A stretch of DNA of 64,000 nucleotides from Neisseria dentiae (GCF_014055005.1 NZ_CP059570.1:620001-684000); one strand, 5' to 3'; positions 42,147 to 52,082 are shown, counted from the first letter of the stretch. Made by a program: numbers and translations. The notes: a model not told the origin generated them from the letters alone.

Positions 42147-42207
42147 TTACTTTAAACGAAACAAAAGCCTCTTAATCTCTAAGAGGCTTTTGTTTCGTTT
42201 AAAGTAA
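42147..42207. terminator. 61-bp near-perfect stem-loop after the amino-acid-binding gene
   Basis: Two 28-base arms (TTACTTTAAACGAAACAAAA... and its exact complement) surround a 5-base loop. The core AAGCCTCTTA / TAAGAGGCTT followed by TTTGTTTCGTTT is a strong intrinsic terminator reading in either direction. The arms are far longer than needed for termination. Confidence 0.85.
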
Positions 42208-42220
42208 GCTGCTACTACAG

Positions 42221-43006
42221 TCATTTGGCGAAATATTTGCTTTGGATTTTTTCATATTCGCCGTTTTCACGAACTTTGGCCAGAGCATCATTCAGCATGT
42301 TCAGCGTAGCCGTATCGCCTTTGCGCACCGCCATGCCGTAGTTTTCCACTTCGAAATCAGGCACGGCAACCATGCTGAAGCCTTTGTCGCCGTTGTTTTT
42401 CACATAGTTACCCACAACGGCGCTGTCGGAAATCACCGCGTCGAGGCCGCCGTTTTCCAGCTCTTTAATCACCAGCGGCAGGCTTTCGAAACGGGCGATT
42501 TTGGGACTGTTGCTGCCTAAGATTTTAGAAGCGGCAAAATCGCCGGTTTGGCCGGTTACCACGCCCACTTTCTGTGCTTTTTTCAGGTCTTCGACCGAAT
42601 TGATGTTTTTACCCTTCTGCACCAGAATCACTTGCGTGATTTCAAAGTAGGGGTTGGTGAAGTCCATGGTTTGTTTGCGCTCGTCGGTGATGGTGATGGC
42701 CGAGAGCAGGATATCGACGTCGCCGTTGGTTAACGCGGGGAAAATGCTGTCCCACGGCTGGTGTTTGTATTCCACTTTGAAATTGCCGGCTTTAGACATG
42801 GCATTGAGCAGGTCGATATCGAAGCCTTCGATTTGGTTGCTGGCGTTCATCGATTCAAACGGAGCAAATTCGGCATTGGTGGCAACGCGGTACACTTTGT
42901 CGGCACCCGCACCTGTTGAAGCGGAACCGCCGCTCTGGCCGCCGCAGGCGCCTAAGGCCAGTGCGGAGCAGGCGATGGCGGCGGCAATCCATTTTTTCAT
43001 GTTCAT
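42221..43006 (-). CDS. Amino acid ABC transporter substrate-binding lipoprotein
   Basis: This 261-residue periplasmic binding protein is anchored by a lipoprotein signal (IACSALALGACGG, lipobox LGAC). The mature part is a PBPb-type fold for polar amino acids: YRVATNAEFAPFESMNASNQ, GFDIDLLNAMSK, DILLSAITITDERKQTMDFT and VGVVTGQTGDFAA. The substrate may be Arg/His/Gln or Cys/cystine and cannot be fixed by eye. No permease or ATPase lies beside it, so it must work with components encoded elsewhere. The start at 43006 has a second in-frame ATG two codons later. Confidence 0.88.
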   Translation of the reverse strand: MNMKKWIAAAIACSALALGACGGQSGGSASTGAGADKVYRVATNAEFAPFESMNASNQIEGFDIDLLNAMSKAGNFKVEYKHQPWDSIFPALTNGDVDILLSAITITDERKQTMDFTNPYFEITQVILVQKGKNINSVEDLKKAQKVGVVTGQTGDFAASKILGSNSPKIARFESLPLVIKELENGGLDAVISDSAVVGNYVKNNGDKGFSMVAVPDFEVENYGMAVRKGDTATLNMLNDALAKVRENGEYEKIQSKYFAK

Positions 43007-43127
43007 TTTTGAGTGTTCCTGGCAAATTAAAGCGGTTATTTTAGCATAAGCTAACAAAAATACACATCTTTAACACAGCTTGGGCTGGGTTGTTGTTTGA
43101 GTGTGAAAATCATACGGTTGCAGATAA

Positions 43128-43379
43128 TTAGCGCTCTTTTTCGCGGAAAAAGGCATAAGTGACGTCGTGAAACAAATCCGCGTGCGGGCTGTCTTCATAA
43201 TTAAGTTCGGCCAAGGCGTCTTCAAAGGCAAGCTGCACCGACTCGATCACGTCTTGCGCGATATCGGCGGGCAGGGCGCGCACCATGCCTTTGAAAGCGG
43301 TGGCCAGCACATGATTTTGCATGCGCAAAACGTCGCAGGCTTCTTCGAGATATTCCAAGCGCTGTTCTATGCTGTTCAT
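43128..43379 (-). CDS. Conserved hypothetical small protein
   Basis: This 83-residue acidic soluble protein is mostly helical by composition. It begins MNSIEQRLEYLEEACDVLRM, a short coiled-coil-like stretch, and ends VTYAFFREKER. No domain is recognised and no signal is present. It stands alone, divergent from the 269-residue protein gene, with about 250 bp between that show no other feature. Codon use is like its neighbours. Confidence 0.7.
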   Translation of the reverse strand: MNSIEQRLEYLEEACDVLRMQNHVLATAFKGMVRALPADIAQDVIESVQLAFEDALAELNYEDSPHADLFHDVTYAFFREKER

Positions 43380-43634
43380 GATTTTTCTTTCGGGAATCTG
43401 TTAGAATGCAACATTATAGCGCAAACTCGGATTTAAACTTTGACGACACGCCCTAAGCAGGCTGCCGGCATTTTTCTTTGCCCTGAAAACAGGGTCGGTA
43501 TGATTGAGCGAACCGGTGCTTTCCGATGCCCGCACGGGCTGCCGGCCGTATGAAAAACACGGCAGTGGCGCGGAAACCAAACCGGTTCACGACAAAGGCG
43601 GCGTAAACGGGCCGCAGGCAATAAGGATAAACAC

Positions 43635-44444
43635 ATGACTAACCGCAACACGCCGGAATCTTCCGGCAACGATAACGGACAAGAAGAATTCGACTGGGAA
43701 AAAGGTTTGGAAAAATTGCGCGAGCAGCGCCATTCGGGGCGCGGCGAAGCGGTAAGGCCGCAAGCGCAACGCCCGGTGCCCTCTCCCCAAGCTGCACCGC
43801 AGCGGGTCAAACCCACGCCGGAAGAAGCGCAATTGAACGCCAAGGCTGCCGAACGGATGCTGCGCGAATATTTGCAGCAATGGCAGCAGGAGCACAACGA
43901 CCCCCTGGCCGACACCATCACCGCCGAAACCGACACCACCGTGTTGTTGCAGGAAGACTGGCTGGCCGCGCAAACGGCTTTGCAGTCGGCGCGGGTGGAC
44001 GACAGCAAATTGGAAAGCACGCGCACGGTATGGTTGAACCCTAAACGGCAAAGCGTTTCGTTTACCGACCCTTCCGCACAGCGGCAGGAGCGCGAAGCGG
44101 CGCAGGAAGCAGACGGCAATGTGTTTGAAGAAGCCGTGCAGGCCGAAGAATGGCTGCCGGTTACGGTGAAGGTAATCAACCCGCAGGTCGATCCGCGCAA
44201 GCCGGTGATGTGTTTGTCGGAACAAGAGCTGCTGGAACGCCTGACCCGCCGGCTGCGTCCGCACCTTACCGATGCGGTGGCCGGCATGGTGCGCGTGGCG
44301 GTGCAGAAACAAACTGCCGCGCTCACCTACCAGCTCCAGCAGATTCTGAACGAGCAAACACCCGCCGTGGTGGAGGAAATCCTCGATTACAATCTGAAAG
44401 CCGCCATGTCGGAAATCAAATACAGCCTGAAATACAAACGCTGA
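43635..44444 (+). CDS. Conserved hypothetical protein, 269 residues
   Basis: This soluble protein has no signal peptide or membrane segment. The N-terminal third is low-complexity and Gln/Pro-rich (RPQAQRPVPSPQAAPQRVKP). The middle is acidic, and the C-terminal part (LSEQELLERLTRRLRPHLTD through EILDYNLKAAMSEIKYSLKY) is helical and could mediate dimerisation. No known family. The start has AAGGATAAACAC before it. An uptake-sequence hairpin separates it from the DUF3465 gene. Confidence 0.7.
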   Translation: MTNRNTPESSGNDNGQEEFDWEKGLEKLREQRHSGRGEAVRPQAQRPVPSPQAAPQRVKPTPEEAQLNAKAAERMLREYLQQWQQEHNDPLADTITAETDTTVLLQEDWLAAQTALQSARVDDSKLESTRTVWLNPKRQSVSFTDPSAQRQEREAAQEADGNVFEEAVQAEEWLPVTVKVINPQVDPRKPVMCLSEQELLERLTRRLRPHLTDAVAGMVRVAVQKQTAALTYQLQQILNEQTPAVVEEILDYNLKAAMSEIKYSLKYKR

Positions 44445-44547
44445 TACGCCGTATCGGCCGGGCCGTCTGAAAACTACCGGGCTTGGGCGAAGCCGCCTCA
44501 GGAAAATATATTTTGCGCAGGCGGTTTTGCAAAGGTTCCGGTTTTTC

Positions 44548-44589
44548 AGACGGCCTTTGCCGGCTTGTTATTGAGGCCGTCTGAAAAGA
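44548..44589. terminator. Uptake-sequence hairpin before the DUF3465 gene
   Basis: TTTTTCAGACGGCCTT and GAGGCCGTCTGAAAAG are inverted around a roughly 17-base loop. Confidence 0.65.
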
Positions 44590-44625
44590 AACCGAACAAA
44601 TGTTGTATCGATAGAAAAATTCAAG

Positions 44626-45093
44626 ATGAAGAAAAACCTGATTTGGGCGGCGGTGGCCGCCGCCGTATGGTTCGGCTACCAATATTGGCAAAAGCAGCCG
44701 CAGCAACCGATGCAGCAACCGCTGCCGCAGGCGGTGCAGACAGAGGGGCAGCGGCAGTCGGCCGTGCAAATCCTTCAGACGGCCTACGAGCAAAAACAGA
44801 GCAATATCCAGGTGGAAGGCAGCGGGGTGGTGGTGAAAACCCTGCCGGACGACAACAAAGGTTCGCGGCATCAGCGCTTTATTCTCAAACTTGCCGGCGG
44901 GCAAACCCTGCTGGTGGCGCACAATATCGACTTGGCCCAGAAAATCAAAGGGTTGAAAAAAGGCGATACGGTGGAGTTTTACGGTGAATACGAATGGTCG
45001 CAGCAGGGCGGCGTGATTCATTGGACGCACCACGACCCTCAAGGCCGCCATGCCGACGGCTGGTTGAAGCATAACGGCGTAACGTATCAATAA
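44626..45093 (+). CDS. DUF3465 domain protein
   Basis: This 155-residue protein has an N-terminal signal anchor (LIWAAVAAAVWFGYQYW), a Gln/Pro-rich linker and a C-terminal OB-like domain. It contains GSRHQRFILKLAGGQTLLVA, KGLKKGDTVEFYGEYEW and WTHHDPQGRHADGWLKHNG, all hallmarks of DUF3465. It probably faces the periplasm. The function is unknown. A dRS3 composite repeat begins about 20 bp after the stop. Confidence 0.82.
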   Translation: MKKNLIWAAVAAAVWFGYQYWQKQPQQPMQQPLPQAVQTEGQRQSAVQILQTAYEQKQSNIQVEGSGVVVKTLPDDNKGSRHQRFILKLAGGQTLLVAHNIDLAQKIKGLKKGDTVEFYGEYEWSQQGGVIHWTHHDPQGRHADGWLKHNGVTYQ

Positions 45094-45113
45094 GTTTGAA
45101 AGTCTGAAGACCT

Positions 45114-45310
45114 GAGACCTTTCAAAAATACCTTAAGGGCGTCTGAAATATCCGATTATCGTCATTCCCGCGTAGGCGGGAGTCCAGCCTTAAAACTATC
45201 AAGCATTTTATTTCAATAACTTATGAAAAAAACAACTGGATTCCCGCCTACGCGGGAATGACGGGATTTAAGCATTTCAGACGCCCTTAAGGTATTTTTG
45301 CAAGAGTCTC
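45114..45310. repeat. dRS3-containing composite repeat, copy 4
   Basis: Ends GAGACCTTTCAAAAATACC and GGTATTTTTGCAAGAGTCTC. It holds dRS3 palindromes at 45164-45183 (one base altered) and 45240-45259, and facing GGGCGTCTGAAAT / ATTTCAGACGCCC sequences, a one-base variant of the uptake core. The rest of the 45094-45506 gap has a CATACTCGGG-type palindrome at 45352-45377 and the tRNA terminator. Confidence 0.8.
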
Positions 45311-45351
45311 AACCTTTATAGTTAAACTGCTTACTTGTTAGTAACCGTTCC

Positions 45352-45377
45352 GTCATACTCGGGCAAAGCCTGAGTAT
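45352..45377. repeat. Short palindromic CATACTCGGG-type repeat
   Basis: GTCATACTCGGGCAAAGCCT then GAGTAT, the fourth locus of the family seen at 1626, 4537 and 18457. Confidence 0.5.
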
Positions 45378-45469
45378 TGTACTTCTTATTCTTTAAAAAG
45401 TTTATGAAAAACAAAAAGATAATCGGGAGAGGCTCGAGAATGATGTGTGTACCTTGCTTTAAAAATAAA

Positions 45470-45503
45470 AACAACCCGCCGGATTCCGACGGGTTGTTTT
45501 TTA
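45470..45503 (-). terminator. Intrinsic terminator of the tRNA-Ser pair
   Basis: Reading on the minus strand, AACAACCCGTCGGAATCCGG then CGGGTTGTTTTTATTTTT gives a GC stem with a long T run, immediately downstream of the tRNA genes. Confidence 0.85.
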
Positions 45504-45506
45504 ATT

Positions 45507-45596
<90 letters not shown>

Positions 45597-45619
45597 GGTC
45601 TTTCAGTGGATTTCAAGAT

Positions 45620-45709
<90 letters not shown>

Positions 45710-45790
45710 GTTTCTTGAAAGCGGAAATATTAGCGCAAAATAATGTGTCTGCCAAGCATTTTGCGGTGTTGGGGGATTAGTTTTTTGTTT

Positions 45791-46570
45791 TTATTTGGAT
45801 TGTTCCTTTCTTAAAAACACCCATTCGTTTTCGCCGGATGAGGCGGCGTTGAATGCGTAGCCTTCGTAGTCGAAATTTTTCAAGGCTTCCGGCTCGGTGA
45901 TGCCGTGTTCGGCGGCGTAGCGCACCATCAGGCCGCGGGCGCGCTTGGCGTAGAAGCTGATGATTTTATATTGGCCGTTTTTTTCGTCTTTAAACACAGG
46001 CGTAATCAGGCGGGCGTTGAGTTTGGCGGTATCGACGGCTTTGAAGTATTCCTGCGAGGCGAGATTGACCAGCGTGTTGCCGCCGCTTTCCGCCAGCGTT
46101 TGGTTGAGCAGGTCGGTGATGCGGCCGCCCCAGAATTCATAGAGGTTTTTGCCGCGTGCGTTGGCAAACGGCGTGCCCATTTCCAAACGGTAGGGCTGCA
46201 TCAGGTCGAGCGGGCGCAGCAGGCCGTAGAGGCCGGAAAGCAGGCGTACATGGTTTTGCAGGTAGGTTACCGATTGGCTGTTGAGCGAAGGTGCGTCTAA
46301 GCCTTCATACACGTCGCCGTTGAACATATACACGGCCTGTTTGGCGTTTTGCGGGGTGAATGGTGTGTGCCAGGCGGCGTTGCGTTCGGCGTTGAGCAGG
46401 GCGATTTTGTCGGAAACGTGCATCAGTTCGGCGATTTGCTGCGGTGCGAGCAGGCGCACTTCGGCCATCAGTTTTTCGGCTTCGGCAAGCAGCGCGGGCT
46501 GGGTGTGTTCGGCAACCGGCGCGGGGTCTTTTTCGTTGAGGTTTTTGGCGGGGGAGAGAACGAATAGCAT
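45791..46570 (-). CDS. yaaA: Peroxide stress protein YaaA
   Basis: This 259-residue cytosolic DUF328/YaaA protein lowers free iron during peroxide stress in E. coli and has DNA-binding ability in vitro. It starts [16 protein letters not shown] and contains [15 protein letters not shown] [34 protein letters not shown] and [18 protein letters not shown], all family landmarks. Length is usual. It is downstream of nadE in the same orientation, with a hairpin between. Confidence 0.93.
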   Translation of the reverse strand: MLFVLSPAKNLNEKDPAPVAEHTQPALLAEAEKLMAEVRLLAPQQIAELMHVSDKIALLNAERNAAWHTPFTPQNAKQAVYMFNGDVYEGLDAPSLNSQSVTYLQNHVRLLSGLYGLLRPLDLMQPYRLEMGTPFANARGKNLYEFWGGRITDLLNQTLAESGGNTLVNLASQEYFKAVDTAKLNARLITPVFKDEKNGQYKIISFYAKRARGLMVRYAAEHGITEPEALKNFDYEGYAFNAASSGENEWVFLRKEQSK

Positions 46571-46680
46571 ATCGGTGGGCTTCGGTGGTTTTCAGACGGC
46601 CTTAACTTTAGTGGCGGCGCTGCGGTTTGGCAAGTTCGGCGGTGTTGCGATATTTTATGGCTGCGATTGTTTGAATGGGA

Positions 46681-46714
46681 ACAGGCCGTCTGAAAGTGTT
46701 TCAGACGGCCTGTT
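46681..46714. terminator. Uptake-sequence hairpin after nadE
   Basis: ACAGGCCGTCTGAAAGTG and TTTCAGACGGCCTGTT form a tight hairpin 17 bp past the nadE stop. Confidence 0.78.
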
Positions 46715-46730
46715 AAGATATTTCCGCCGT

Positions 46731-47528
46731 TTACGGTGCCAACAGCGCGGCGGGAATCTCGCATACGGGAATCGGTTTGACTTTATGCTGCATGGCTTGG
46801 TGCAGGCGGGTGTAGATCTCCAAAACTTCGCGTTGGCGGCCGGTGAAATCTTCGGGCGCGTTCCAACCGTAAACTTCCATTGCCCATTCCAGCTCGGGAT
46901 AAGTGGCGCCCATTTGCTGTTCGTCGGTTCGGTCGGTGTCCCACAGGCCGTCGGTGGGCGGGGCGGTTCGGATGGACTCCGACACGCCGAGGGCGGCGGC
47001 CAGTTGGTAAACTTGGGTTTTCAGCAGGCCGGCTATGGGGCTGATGTCCACGCCGCCGTCGCCGTATTTGGTGAAAAAACCCACGCCGAAATCTTCTACT
47101 TTGTTGCCGGTTCCGGTAACGAGCAGGCCGTTGATTTGGCCGTAATAATAAAGCGTTACCATGCGCAGGCGCGAACGGGCGTTGGCCAGGGCGAGTTGTT
47201 TGGCAGGATAGTCGGCTTCGTTAACGTCAACCGTGGCGGCGAAGGTGTCGAAAGTGGGGGTGAGGTCGATGCTCATGCCTTTCACGTTGTCGGGAAAGCG
47301 TTTTTTCAAATCTTCGATATGCGCCTGTGCACGGCCGGCTTGGTCGGCTTTTTGGCGGATGGGCATTTCGAGCAGCAGGGTATTCAGGCCGGTGCGGGCG
47401 GCCAAAACGGATACCACGGCGGAATCCACGCCGCCCGACACGCCGACAACAAAGCCTTTGGCGCGGGCGGTGGCGGCGTAATCTTGGAGCCAGCCGACAA
47501 TATGGTCGATTACGGCTTGGGTTTGCAT
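46731..47528 (-). CDS. nadE: NAD+ synthetase (ammonia-dependent)
   Basis: This 265-residue enzyme converts nicotinic acid adenine dinucleotide to NAD+ with ATP and ammonia. The PP-loop GVSGGVDSAVVSVLA is near residue 29, and TGTGNKVEDFGVGFFTKYGD and GLLKTQVYQLAAALG are conserved. There is no nitrilase/glutaminase domain, so ammonia is the donor. The start MQTQAVID is preceded by GAAAGGATACCCT. The 126-base longer reading upstream is AT-rich leader. The 332-bp upstream gap has uptake sequences at about 47696 (AT dialect) and 47743, and no gene. Confidence 0.92.
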   Translation of the reverse strand: MQTQAVIDHIVGWLQDYAATARAKGFVVGVSGGVDSAVVSVLAARTGLNTLLLEMPIRQKADQAGRAQAHIEDLKKRFPDNVKGMSIDLTPTFDTFAATVDVNEADYPAKQLALANARSRLRMVTLYYYGQINGLLVTGTGNKVEDFGVGFFTKYGDGGVDISPIAGLLKTQVYQLAAALGVSESIRTAPPTDGLWDTDRTDEQQMGATYPELEWAMEVYGWNAPEDFTGRQREVLEIYTRLHQAMQHKVKPIPVCEIPAALLAP

Positions 47529-47860
47529 AGGGTATCCTTTCGGGCAGAAACGGGTTGAAAACCGATAAATGTAATATATCGTTATTTTAATGATTGTTAA
47601 AGTAAAGGTTGTAATTAAGCGTCCGAGATGCGGCCGGTATGGAAATAAAGCCACAGCTTGCCGGTTTATTGAGACAGAGCGATATTGTATAAGTTTCAGA
47701 CGGCATAGTTAATGTTTATTTTTGTTAATGTAAAATCAAACCCGAGGCCGTCTGAAAAAAGCACGGCATGGTTTGGATTTTTACGGTGCGCCTTGTAAAA
47801 ATCCGGGCTTACCCCCATGTTGGCGGGAATTCGAATCATTACTCAAACGAGCTTGGGATC

Positions 47861-48409
47861 ATGAATTTAGCAGACCATTTCTTGGTGGCCATGCCTTCGA
47901 TGGACGATCCGTTTTTCGAGGGCAGCGTGGTTTATTTGTGCCAGCACGGCGAAGAGGGGGCGATGGGCATTGTGATCAACAAACCTTCGCCCGTTACCAT
48001 GGATTTGATTTTTGCCGCTGCCGACAGTGCCATTCCCGAACGTTTTCAAAACGAATGGGTGATGATGGGCGGCCCCGTGCAGATCGACCGCGGTTATGTG
48101 GTGCACACCCCCGTTGGCAACTGGCAGAACAGTTTGACGGTGAACGACAGGGTTGCGCTGACCACTTCGCGCGACATCATCGAAAACCTTGCCCAGCCGG
48201 GTGCGGTGGAGAAGGCGGTGGTCAGCATAGGTTATTCGAGCTGGGAGGCCGGGCAGCTTGAGCGAGAGCTGGCGGAAAACGCATGGCTGACCGTGCCTGC
48301 CGACACGCATATTTTGTTTGATTTGCCCTATGGCGACCGTTATGAAGCGGCTTTTGCCAAAATTGGCGTGAATCCCGGCATGATGATGAGCGGGGCGGGT
48401 CATGCTTGA
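47861..48409 (+). CDS. algH: YqgE/AlgH family protein
   Basis: This 182-residue protein starts [20 protein letters not shown], then [20 protein letters not shown] and [15 protein letters not shown], the full UPF0301/AlgH pattern. The biochemical function is unknown, although AlgH was named for alginate regulation in Pseudomonas. It overlaps ruvX by 8 bases, a pairing conserved across proteobacteria. The start at 47861 matches the family; an upstream extension of 31 residues is not supported. Confidence 0.9.
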   Translation: MNLADHFLVAMPSMDDPFFEGSVVYLCQHGEEGAMGIVINKPSPVTMDLIFAAADSAIPERFQNEWVMMGGPVQIDRGYVVHTPVGNWQNSLTVNDRVALTTSRDIIENLAQPGAVEKAVVSIGYSSWEAGQLERELAENAWLTVPADTHILFDLPYGDRYEAAFAKIGVNPGMMMSGAGHA

Positions 48410-48857
48410 AGCTCCGCGCGGCACCACGCTGGCGTTTGATTTCGGCGAAGCGCGTATCGGCGTGGCCGAAGGCGATGCCGAAGTGGGCACGGCGCACCCG
48501 ATTGCCACGGTAACGGGGGAGGGCAACGAGGCCAAGTTTGCCGCCATCGATAAATTGGTGCGCGAATGGCAGCCCCGGCAGCTGGTGGTCGGCCTGCCCG
48601 TGCATGCCGACGGCAGCGAACACGAACTGACCCGCCTGAGCCGCAAGTTCGGCCGCCGCCTCAACGGGCGTTTCAAGCTGCCGGTGTATTGGGTGGACGA
48701 GCGGATGTCGTCGCTGTATGCCGAAAGCCTTCTGGCCGAAGCGCAGGTGTTCGGCAGAAAGCAGAAAGCCGTGCTCGACCAAGTGGCCGCGCAGGCGATT
48801 TTGCAGGGTTTTTTCGAAGGGGGAGCTGCGGAGTTTTTTAACGGCAGGGAAGATTGA
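48402..48857 (+). CDS. ruvX: Putative Holliday junction resolvase RuvX (YqgF)
   Basis: This 151-residue RNase H-fold nuclease, also linked to 16S rRNA 5'-end processing, has the catalytic motifs [30 protein letters not shown] and [14 protein letters not shown]. Length is usual. It is translationally coupled to algH by the 8-base overlap and ended by an uptake-sequence hairpin. Confidence 0.92.
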   Translation: MLEAPRGTTLAFDFGEARIGVAEGDAEVGTAHPIATVTGEGNEAKFAAIDKLVREWQPRQLVVGLPVHADGSEHELTRLSRKFGRRLNGRFKLPVYWVDERMSSLYAESLLAEAQVFGRKQKAVLDQVAAQAILQGFFEGGAAEFFNGRED

Positions 48858-48872
48858 CAGCATAAAACCGGA

Positions 48873-48904
48873 TAAGGCCGTCTGAAACCGTTTCAGACGG
48901 CCTC
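48873..48904. terminator. Uptake-sequence hairpin after ruvX
   Basis: TAAGGCCGTCTGAAACCG and TTTCAGACGGCCTC form a short-loop hairpin. Confidence 0.78.
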
Positions 48905-49041
48905 ATTTGTTTGCACAATCTGAATGCCGCAACGATGCAGATTACCGACACCTACACCGGCCTGCGGTGAAAAACATCTGCCCGCCTGTGGAAATTTGTT
49001 AGAATACACTATCTTATTCTGTATAAAGAAAGAGCATACTC

Positions 49042-49455
49042 ATGGCTTTAATGGATTCTTTACTCAACGCGGCCGCATCGGCCATCGGCGGCGCCAACGG
49101 CCAACAGGGCACGGCGGTGCAGATGGTGATGGATTTGGTGCAGCAGAGCGGCGGCGTGGGCAACCTGATTAATCAGTTGCAGCAAGGCGGTTTGGGCGGC
49201 GCGCTGGAAAGCTGGATTTCCACCGGCAGCAATCAAAGCGTATCGGGCAGTGATTTGCAGTCTGCGCTGGGCAGCGGCCTGATCGAGCAGGTGGCGGCCA
49301 AGTTCGGTATGGACGGCCAACAGGCCGGCGATTTGCTGGCGCAATACCTGCCCAATTTGGTAGACGGTGCCACGCCCAACGGCTCGGCGCAAGATGCCGA
49401 CGGCTTCGGCTTGGACGACATCGCGTCGCTGGTGCTGAAAAATCTGGTGAAATAA
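49042..49455 (+). CDS. YidB-like DUF937 protein
   Basis: This 137-residue Gly/Gln/Ser-rich soluble protein matches the YidB/DUF937 pattern: MDSLLNAAASAIGGANGQQG, NLINQLQQGGLGGALESWIS and QAGDLLAQYLPNLVDGATPN. Length is usual. The role is unknown. AAAGAAAGAGCAT precedes the ATG. It is a single gene between two uptake-sequence hairpins. Confidence 0.85.
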   Translation: MALMDSLLNAAASAIGGANGQQGTAVQMVMDLVQQSGGVGNLINQLQQGGLGGALESWISTGSNQSVSGSDLQSALGSGLIEQVAAKFGMDGQQAGDLLAQYLPNLVDGATPNGSAQDADGFGLDDIASLVLKNLVK

Positions 49456-49477
49456 GAAATTATATTTAATGAGCAGC

Positions 49478-49505
49478 AGAGGCCGTCTGTTTTCAGACGG
49501 CCTGA
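49478..49505. terminator. Uptake-sequence hairpin after the yidB-like gene
   Basis: AGAGGCCGTCTG-TTTTCAGACGGCCTGA: two uptake cores overlap at their centre, giving a very tight hairpin. Confidence 0.7.
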
Positions 49506-49560
49506 TTGTTTTTGCAGCTTTTGCCAAATAAAAACAACCAATCAGAAAGAAATACGTTTC

Positions 49561-50727
49561 ATGTCTCAAAACGATGCTTCGCGCTGGCTCAGCGTGTTTG
49601 CGCTGGCCTTCGGCGCGTTTATTTTCAACACAACCGAATTTATTCCGATTGCTTTGTTAAGCGATATCGGCCGCAGTTTCGCGGTGCCGCCCACCGAAGC
49701 GGGTATTATGATTACGGTGTATGCGTGGGTGGTGGCTTTGTTGTCGCTGCCGCTGATGCTGCTTACCCGCAATCTGGAACGGCGCATGCTGCTGCTGGCC
49801 TTGTTCGGGCTGTTTGCCGCAGGCCATGTGTTGTCTTTTTTCGCTTGGAATTTCCAAGTGTTGCTGGCCGGGCGTATAGGCATTGCGCTCACCCATGCGG
49901 TGTTCTGGTCGATAACGGCGGCTTTGGCGGTGCGGATTGCGCCGCAGGGCAAAGGCAACCAGGCTTTGAGTTTTCTCAGCATGGGCACGGTGTTGGCGAT
50001 GGTTTTGGGGATTCCGATCGGGCGCGTTATCGGCAATGCCTACGGCTGGCGTTTGAGTTTTTTGCTGATCGGTGCGGTAGCGGTGCTGACCGCCGCCGTG
50101 CTGGCGAAAAACCTGCCCAAACTGCCGAGCGTGAACAGCGGCTCGCTGGCCAGTTTGCCGCTGCTGGTGAAGCGCGGCGGTTTGTTGCAGCTTTATGCGT
50201 TTACCGTGCTGATGATTACCGCGCATTTTACGGCATACAGCTATATCGAACCGTTTGTGTCGCAGGTGGGCGGTTTTGCACCCGATCAGGTAACGGTGTT
50301 GCTGGTGATATACGGTGTGGCGGGGTTTATCGGATCGTTTCTGTTCGGCAAATGGTTTGCCAAACACAGCAAGGTGTTTTTCTTAAGCTGCTGTGCGGTG
50401 ATGGCGGTGTCGATGTTGTTGCTGTATCCGCTTTCCGCTTCGCCGTTGGCGGTATATGTTTTGTGTTTTTTATGGGGAACGGGGATTTCCGCGCTCGGAT
50501 TGGCGATGGTGTCGCGGGTGTTGCATTTTGCTTCCGACGCCACCGATGTGGCCACTTCGATTTATTCGGCGCTGTTTAATGTGGGCATCGGCGGCGGCGC
50601 GCTGTTTGGCCACTATGCGGAGGGCTGGTTCGGCATGAAATATATCGGCTTTACCGGCGCGGCGCTGGCGGCGGCTGCTTTGCTGCTGGCGTATTTTCTG
50701 GCGAACCGCCGTGATTTTGCGGGTTAA
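49561..50727 (+). CDS. MFS sugar/drug exporter (SotB-like)
   Basis: This 388-residue inner-membrane transporter with 12 helices belongs to the DHA1 branch. FGAFIFNTTEFIPIALLSDI and LPLMLLTRNLERRMLLLALF (motif A region) with FWSITAALAVRIAPQGKGNQ match SotB/AraJ-type exporters, which expel sugars such as arabinose or IPTG, and sometimes drugs. The true substrate is unknown. It is convergent with glyA, and a hairpin separates them. Confidence 0.85.
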   Translation: MSQNDASRWLSVFALAFGAFIFNTTEFIPIALLSDIGRSFAVPPTEAGIMITVYAWVVALLSLPLMLLTRNLERRMLLLALFGLFAAGHVLSFFAWNFQVLLAGRIGIALTHAVFWSITAALAVRIAPQGKGNQALSFLSMGTVLAMVLGIPIGRVIGNAYGWRLSFLLIGAVAVLTAAVLAKNLPKLPSVNSGSLASLPLLVKRGGLLQLYAFTVLMITAHFTAYSYIEPFVSQVGGFAPDQVTVLLVIYGVAGFIGSFLFGKWFAKHSKVFFLSCCAVMAVSMLLLYPLSASPLAVYVLCFLWGTGISALGLAMVSRVLHFASDATDVATSIYSALFNVGIGGGALFGHYAEGWFGMKYIGFTGAALAAAALLLAYFLANRRDFAG

Positions 50728-50776
50728 ATAAATCCCTCTGCTCCGGTTTGCGTGAAAAATAAAACGCTTAAACAAA

Positions 50777-50809
50777 CAGGCCGTCTGAAAATGTTCAGAC
50801 GGCCTGTTA
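50777..50809. terminator. Uptake-sequence hairpin between the MFS gene and glyA
   Basis: ACAGGCCGTCTGAAAATG and TTCAGACGGCCTGTT, placed between converging genes and usable by both. Confidence 0.8.
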
Positions 50810-50831
50810 ATGTTTTTAAACGTATCCGCTG

Positions 50832-52082
50832 TTAAGCGCCGTAAACCGGGTTTTTATCGCACAAGGCTTTGGCGGCGGCGGCCACGCGGGCGAGGGTGGC
50901 TTCGTCTTCCGGGTTTTCCAGCACGTCGGCCACCAGATTGGCCAGCTCGCGCGAATCGGCTTCGCTGAAACCGCGGGTGGTGATGGCGGAAGCGCCGACG
51001 CGGATGCCTGAAGTAACAAACGGTTTTTCAGGGTCGTTGGGGATGGCGTTTTTGTTGATGGTGATGTGCGCTTTGCCCAAGGCTTCTTCGGCGGCTTTGC
51101 CGGTGATGTTTTTCGCGCGCAGGTCAACCAGGAAAACGTGGCTTTCGGTGCGGCCGGAAACGATGCGCAAACCGCGTTTCACCAATTCTTCGGCCATCGC
51201 TGCGGCGTTGATTTTCACCTGTTTGGCGTATTGCTTGAACTCGGGTTCGAGCGCTTCTTTGAATGCCACGGCTTTGGCCGCAATCACGTGCATCAGCGGG
51301 CCGCCTTGCAGGCTGGGGAAAATCGCAGAGTTGAGGGCTTTTTCGTGGGTGTTGTCGCGGCACAGAATCACGCCGCCGCGCGGGCCGCGCAGGGTTTTGT
51401 GGGTGGTGGTGGTTACGAAATCGGCAAACGGCACGGGGTTGGGGTATTCGCCGCCCGCCACCAGGCCGGCGTAGTGCGCCATATCGACAAACAGATACGC
51501 GCCCACTTTGTCGGCGATTTCGCGGAACTTCGCCCAGTCGATTTGCAGGGCATAGGCAGATGCACCGGCCACGATCATTTTGGGTTTGTGTTCCAGCGCC
51601 AAGCGTTCCACTTCGGCGTAATCCAGCACTTCGTTTTCGTCCAAACCGTAGGTGATGGCGTTGTAGAGTTTGCCGGAAATGTTCACGCTCGCGCCGTGGG
51701 TGAGGTGGCCGCCGTGGGCAAGGCTCATGCCCAAGATGGTGTCGCCGGGTTTCAAAACCGAAGCGTAAACGGCTTGGTTGGCCTGCGAGCCGGAGTGGGG
51801 CTGCACGTTGGCGTATTCGGCGCCGAACAGTTTTTTCACGCGGTCGATGGCCAACTGCTCGACGATATCGACGTATTCGCAGCCGCCGTAGTAGCGTTTG
51901 GCGGGGTAGCCTTCGGCGTATTTGTTGGTTAACTGGCTGCCTTGGGCTTCCATAACGGCGCAGCTTACATAGTTTTCAGAGGCAATCAGTTCGATGTGGT
52001 CTTGCTGGCGCCCAACTTCTTTGGCAATGGCCGCGGCCAGTTCGGGATCGTATTTTTCAACGGTTACGCTTTTGGAAAACAT
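50832..52082 (-). CDS. glyA: Serine hydroxymethyltransferase
   Basis: This 416-residue PLP enzyme interconverts serine and glycine while loading one-carbon units on tetrahydrofolate. [20 protein letters not shown], the PLP lysine motif [15 protein letters not shown] and [15 protein letters not shown] are present. Length is usual. The upstream 309 bp are AT-rich and hold the promoter. No glycine riboswitch was recognised. Confidence 0.96.
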   Translation of the reverse strand: MFSKSVTVEKYDPELAAAIAKEVGRQQDHIELIASENYVSCAVMEAQGSQLTNKYAEGYPAKRYYGGCEYVDIVEQLAIDRVKKLFGAEYANVQPHSGSQANQAVYASVLKPGDTILGMSLAHGGHLTHGASVNISGKLYNAITYGLDENEVLDYAEVERLALEHKPKMIVAGASAYALQIDWAKFREIADKVGAYLFVDMAHYAGLVAGGEYPNPVPFADFVTTTTHKTLRGPRGGVILCRDNTHEKALNSAIFPSLQGGPLMHVIAAKAVAFKEALEPEFKQYAKQVKINAAAMAEELVKRGLRIVSGRTESHVFLVDLRAKNITGKAAEEALGKAHITINKNAIPNDPEKPFVTSGIRVGASAITTRGFSEADSRELANLVADVLENPEDEATLARVAAAAKALCDKNPVYGA

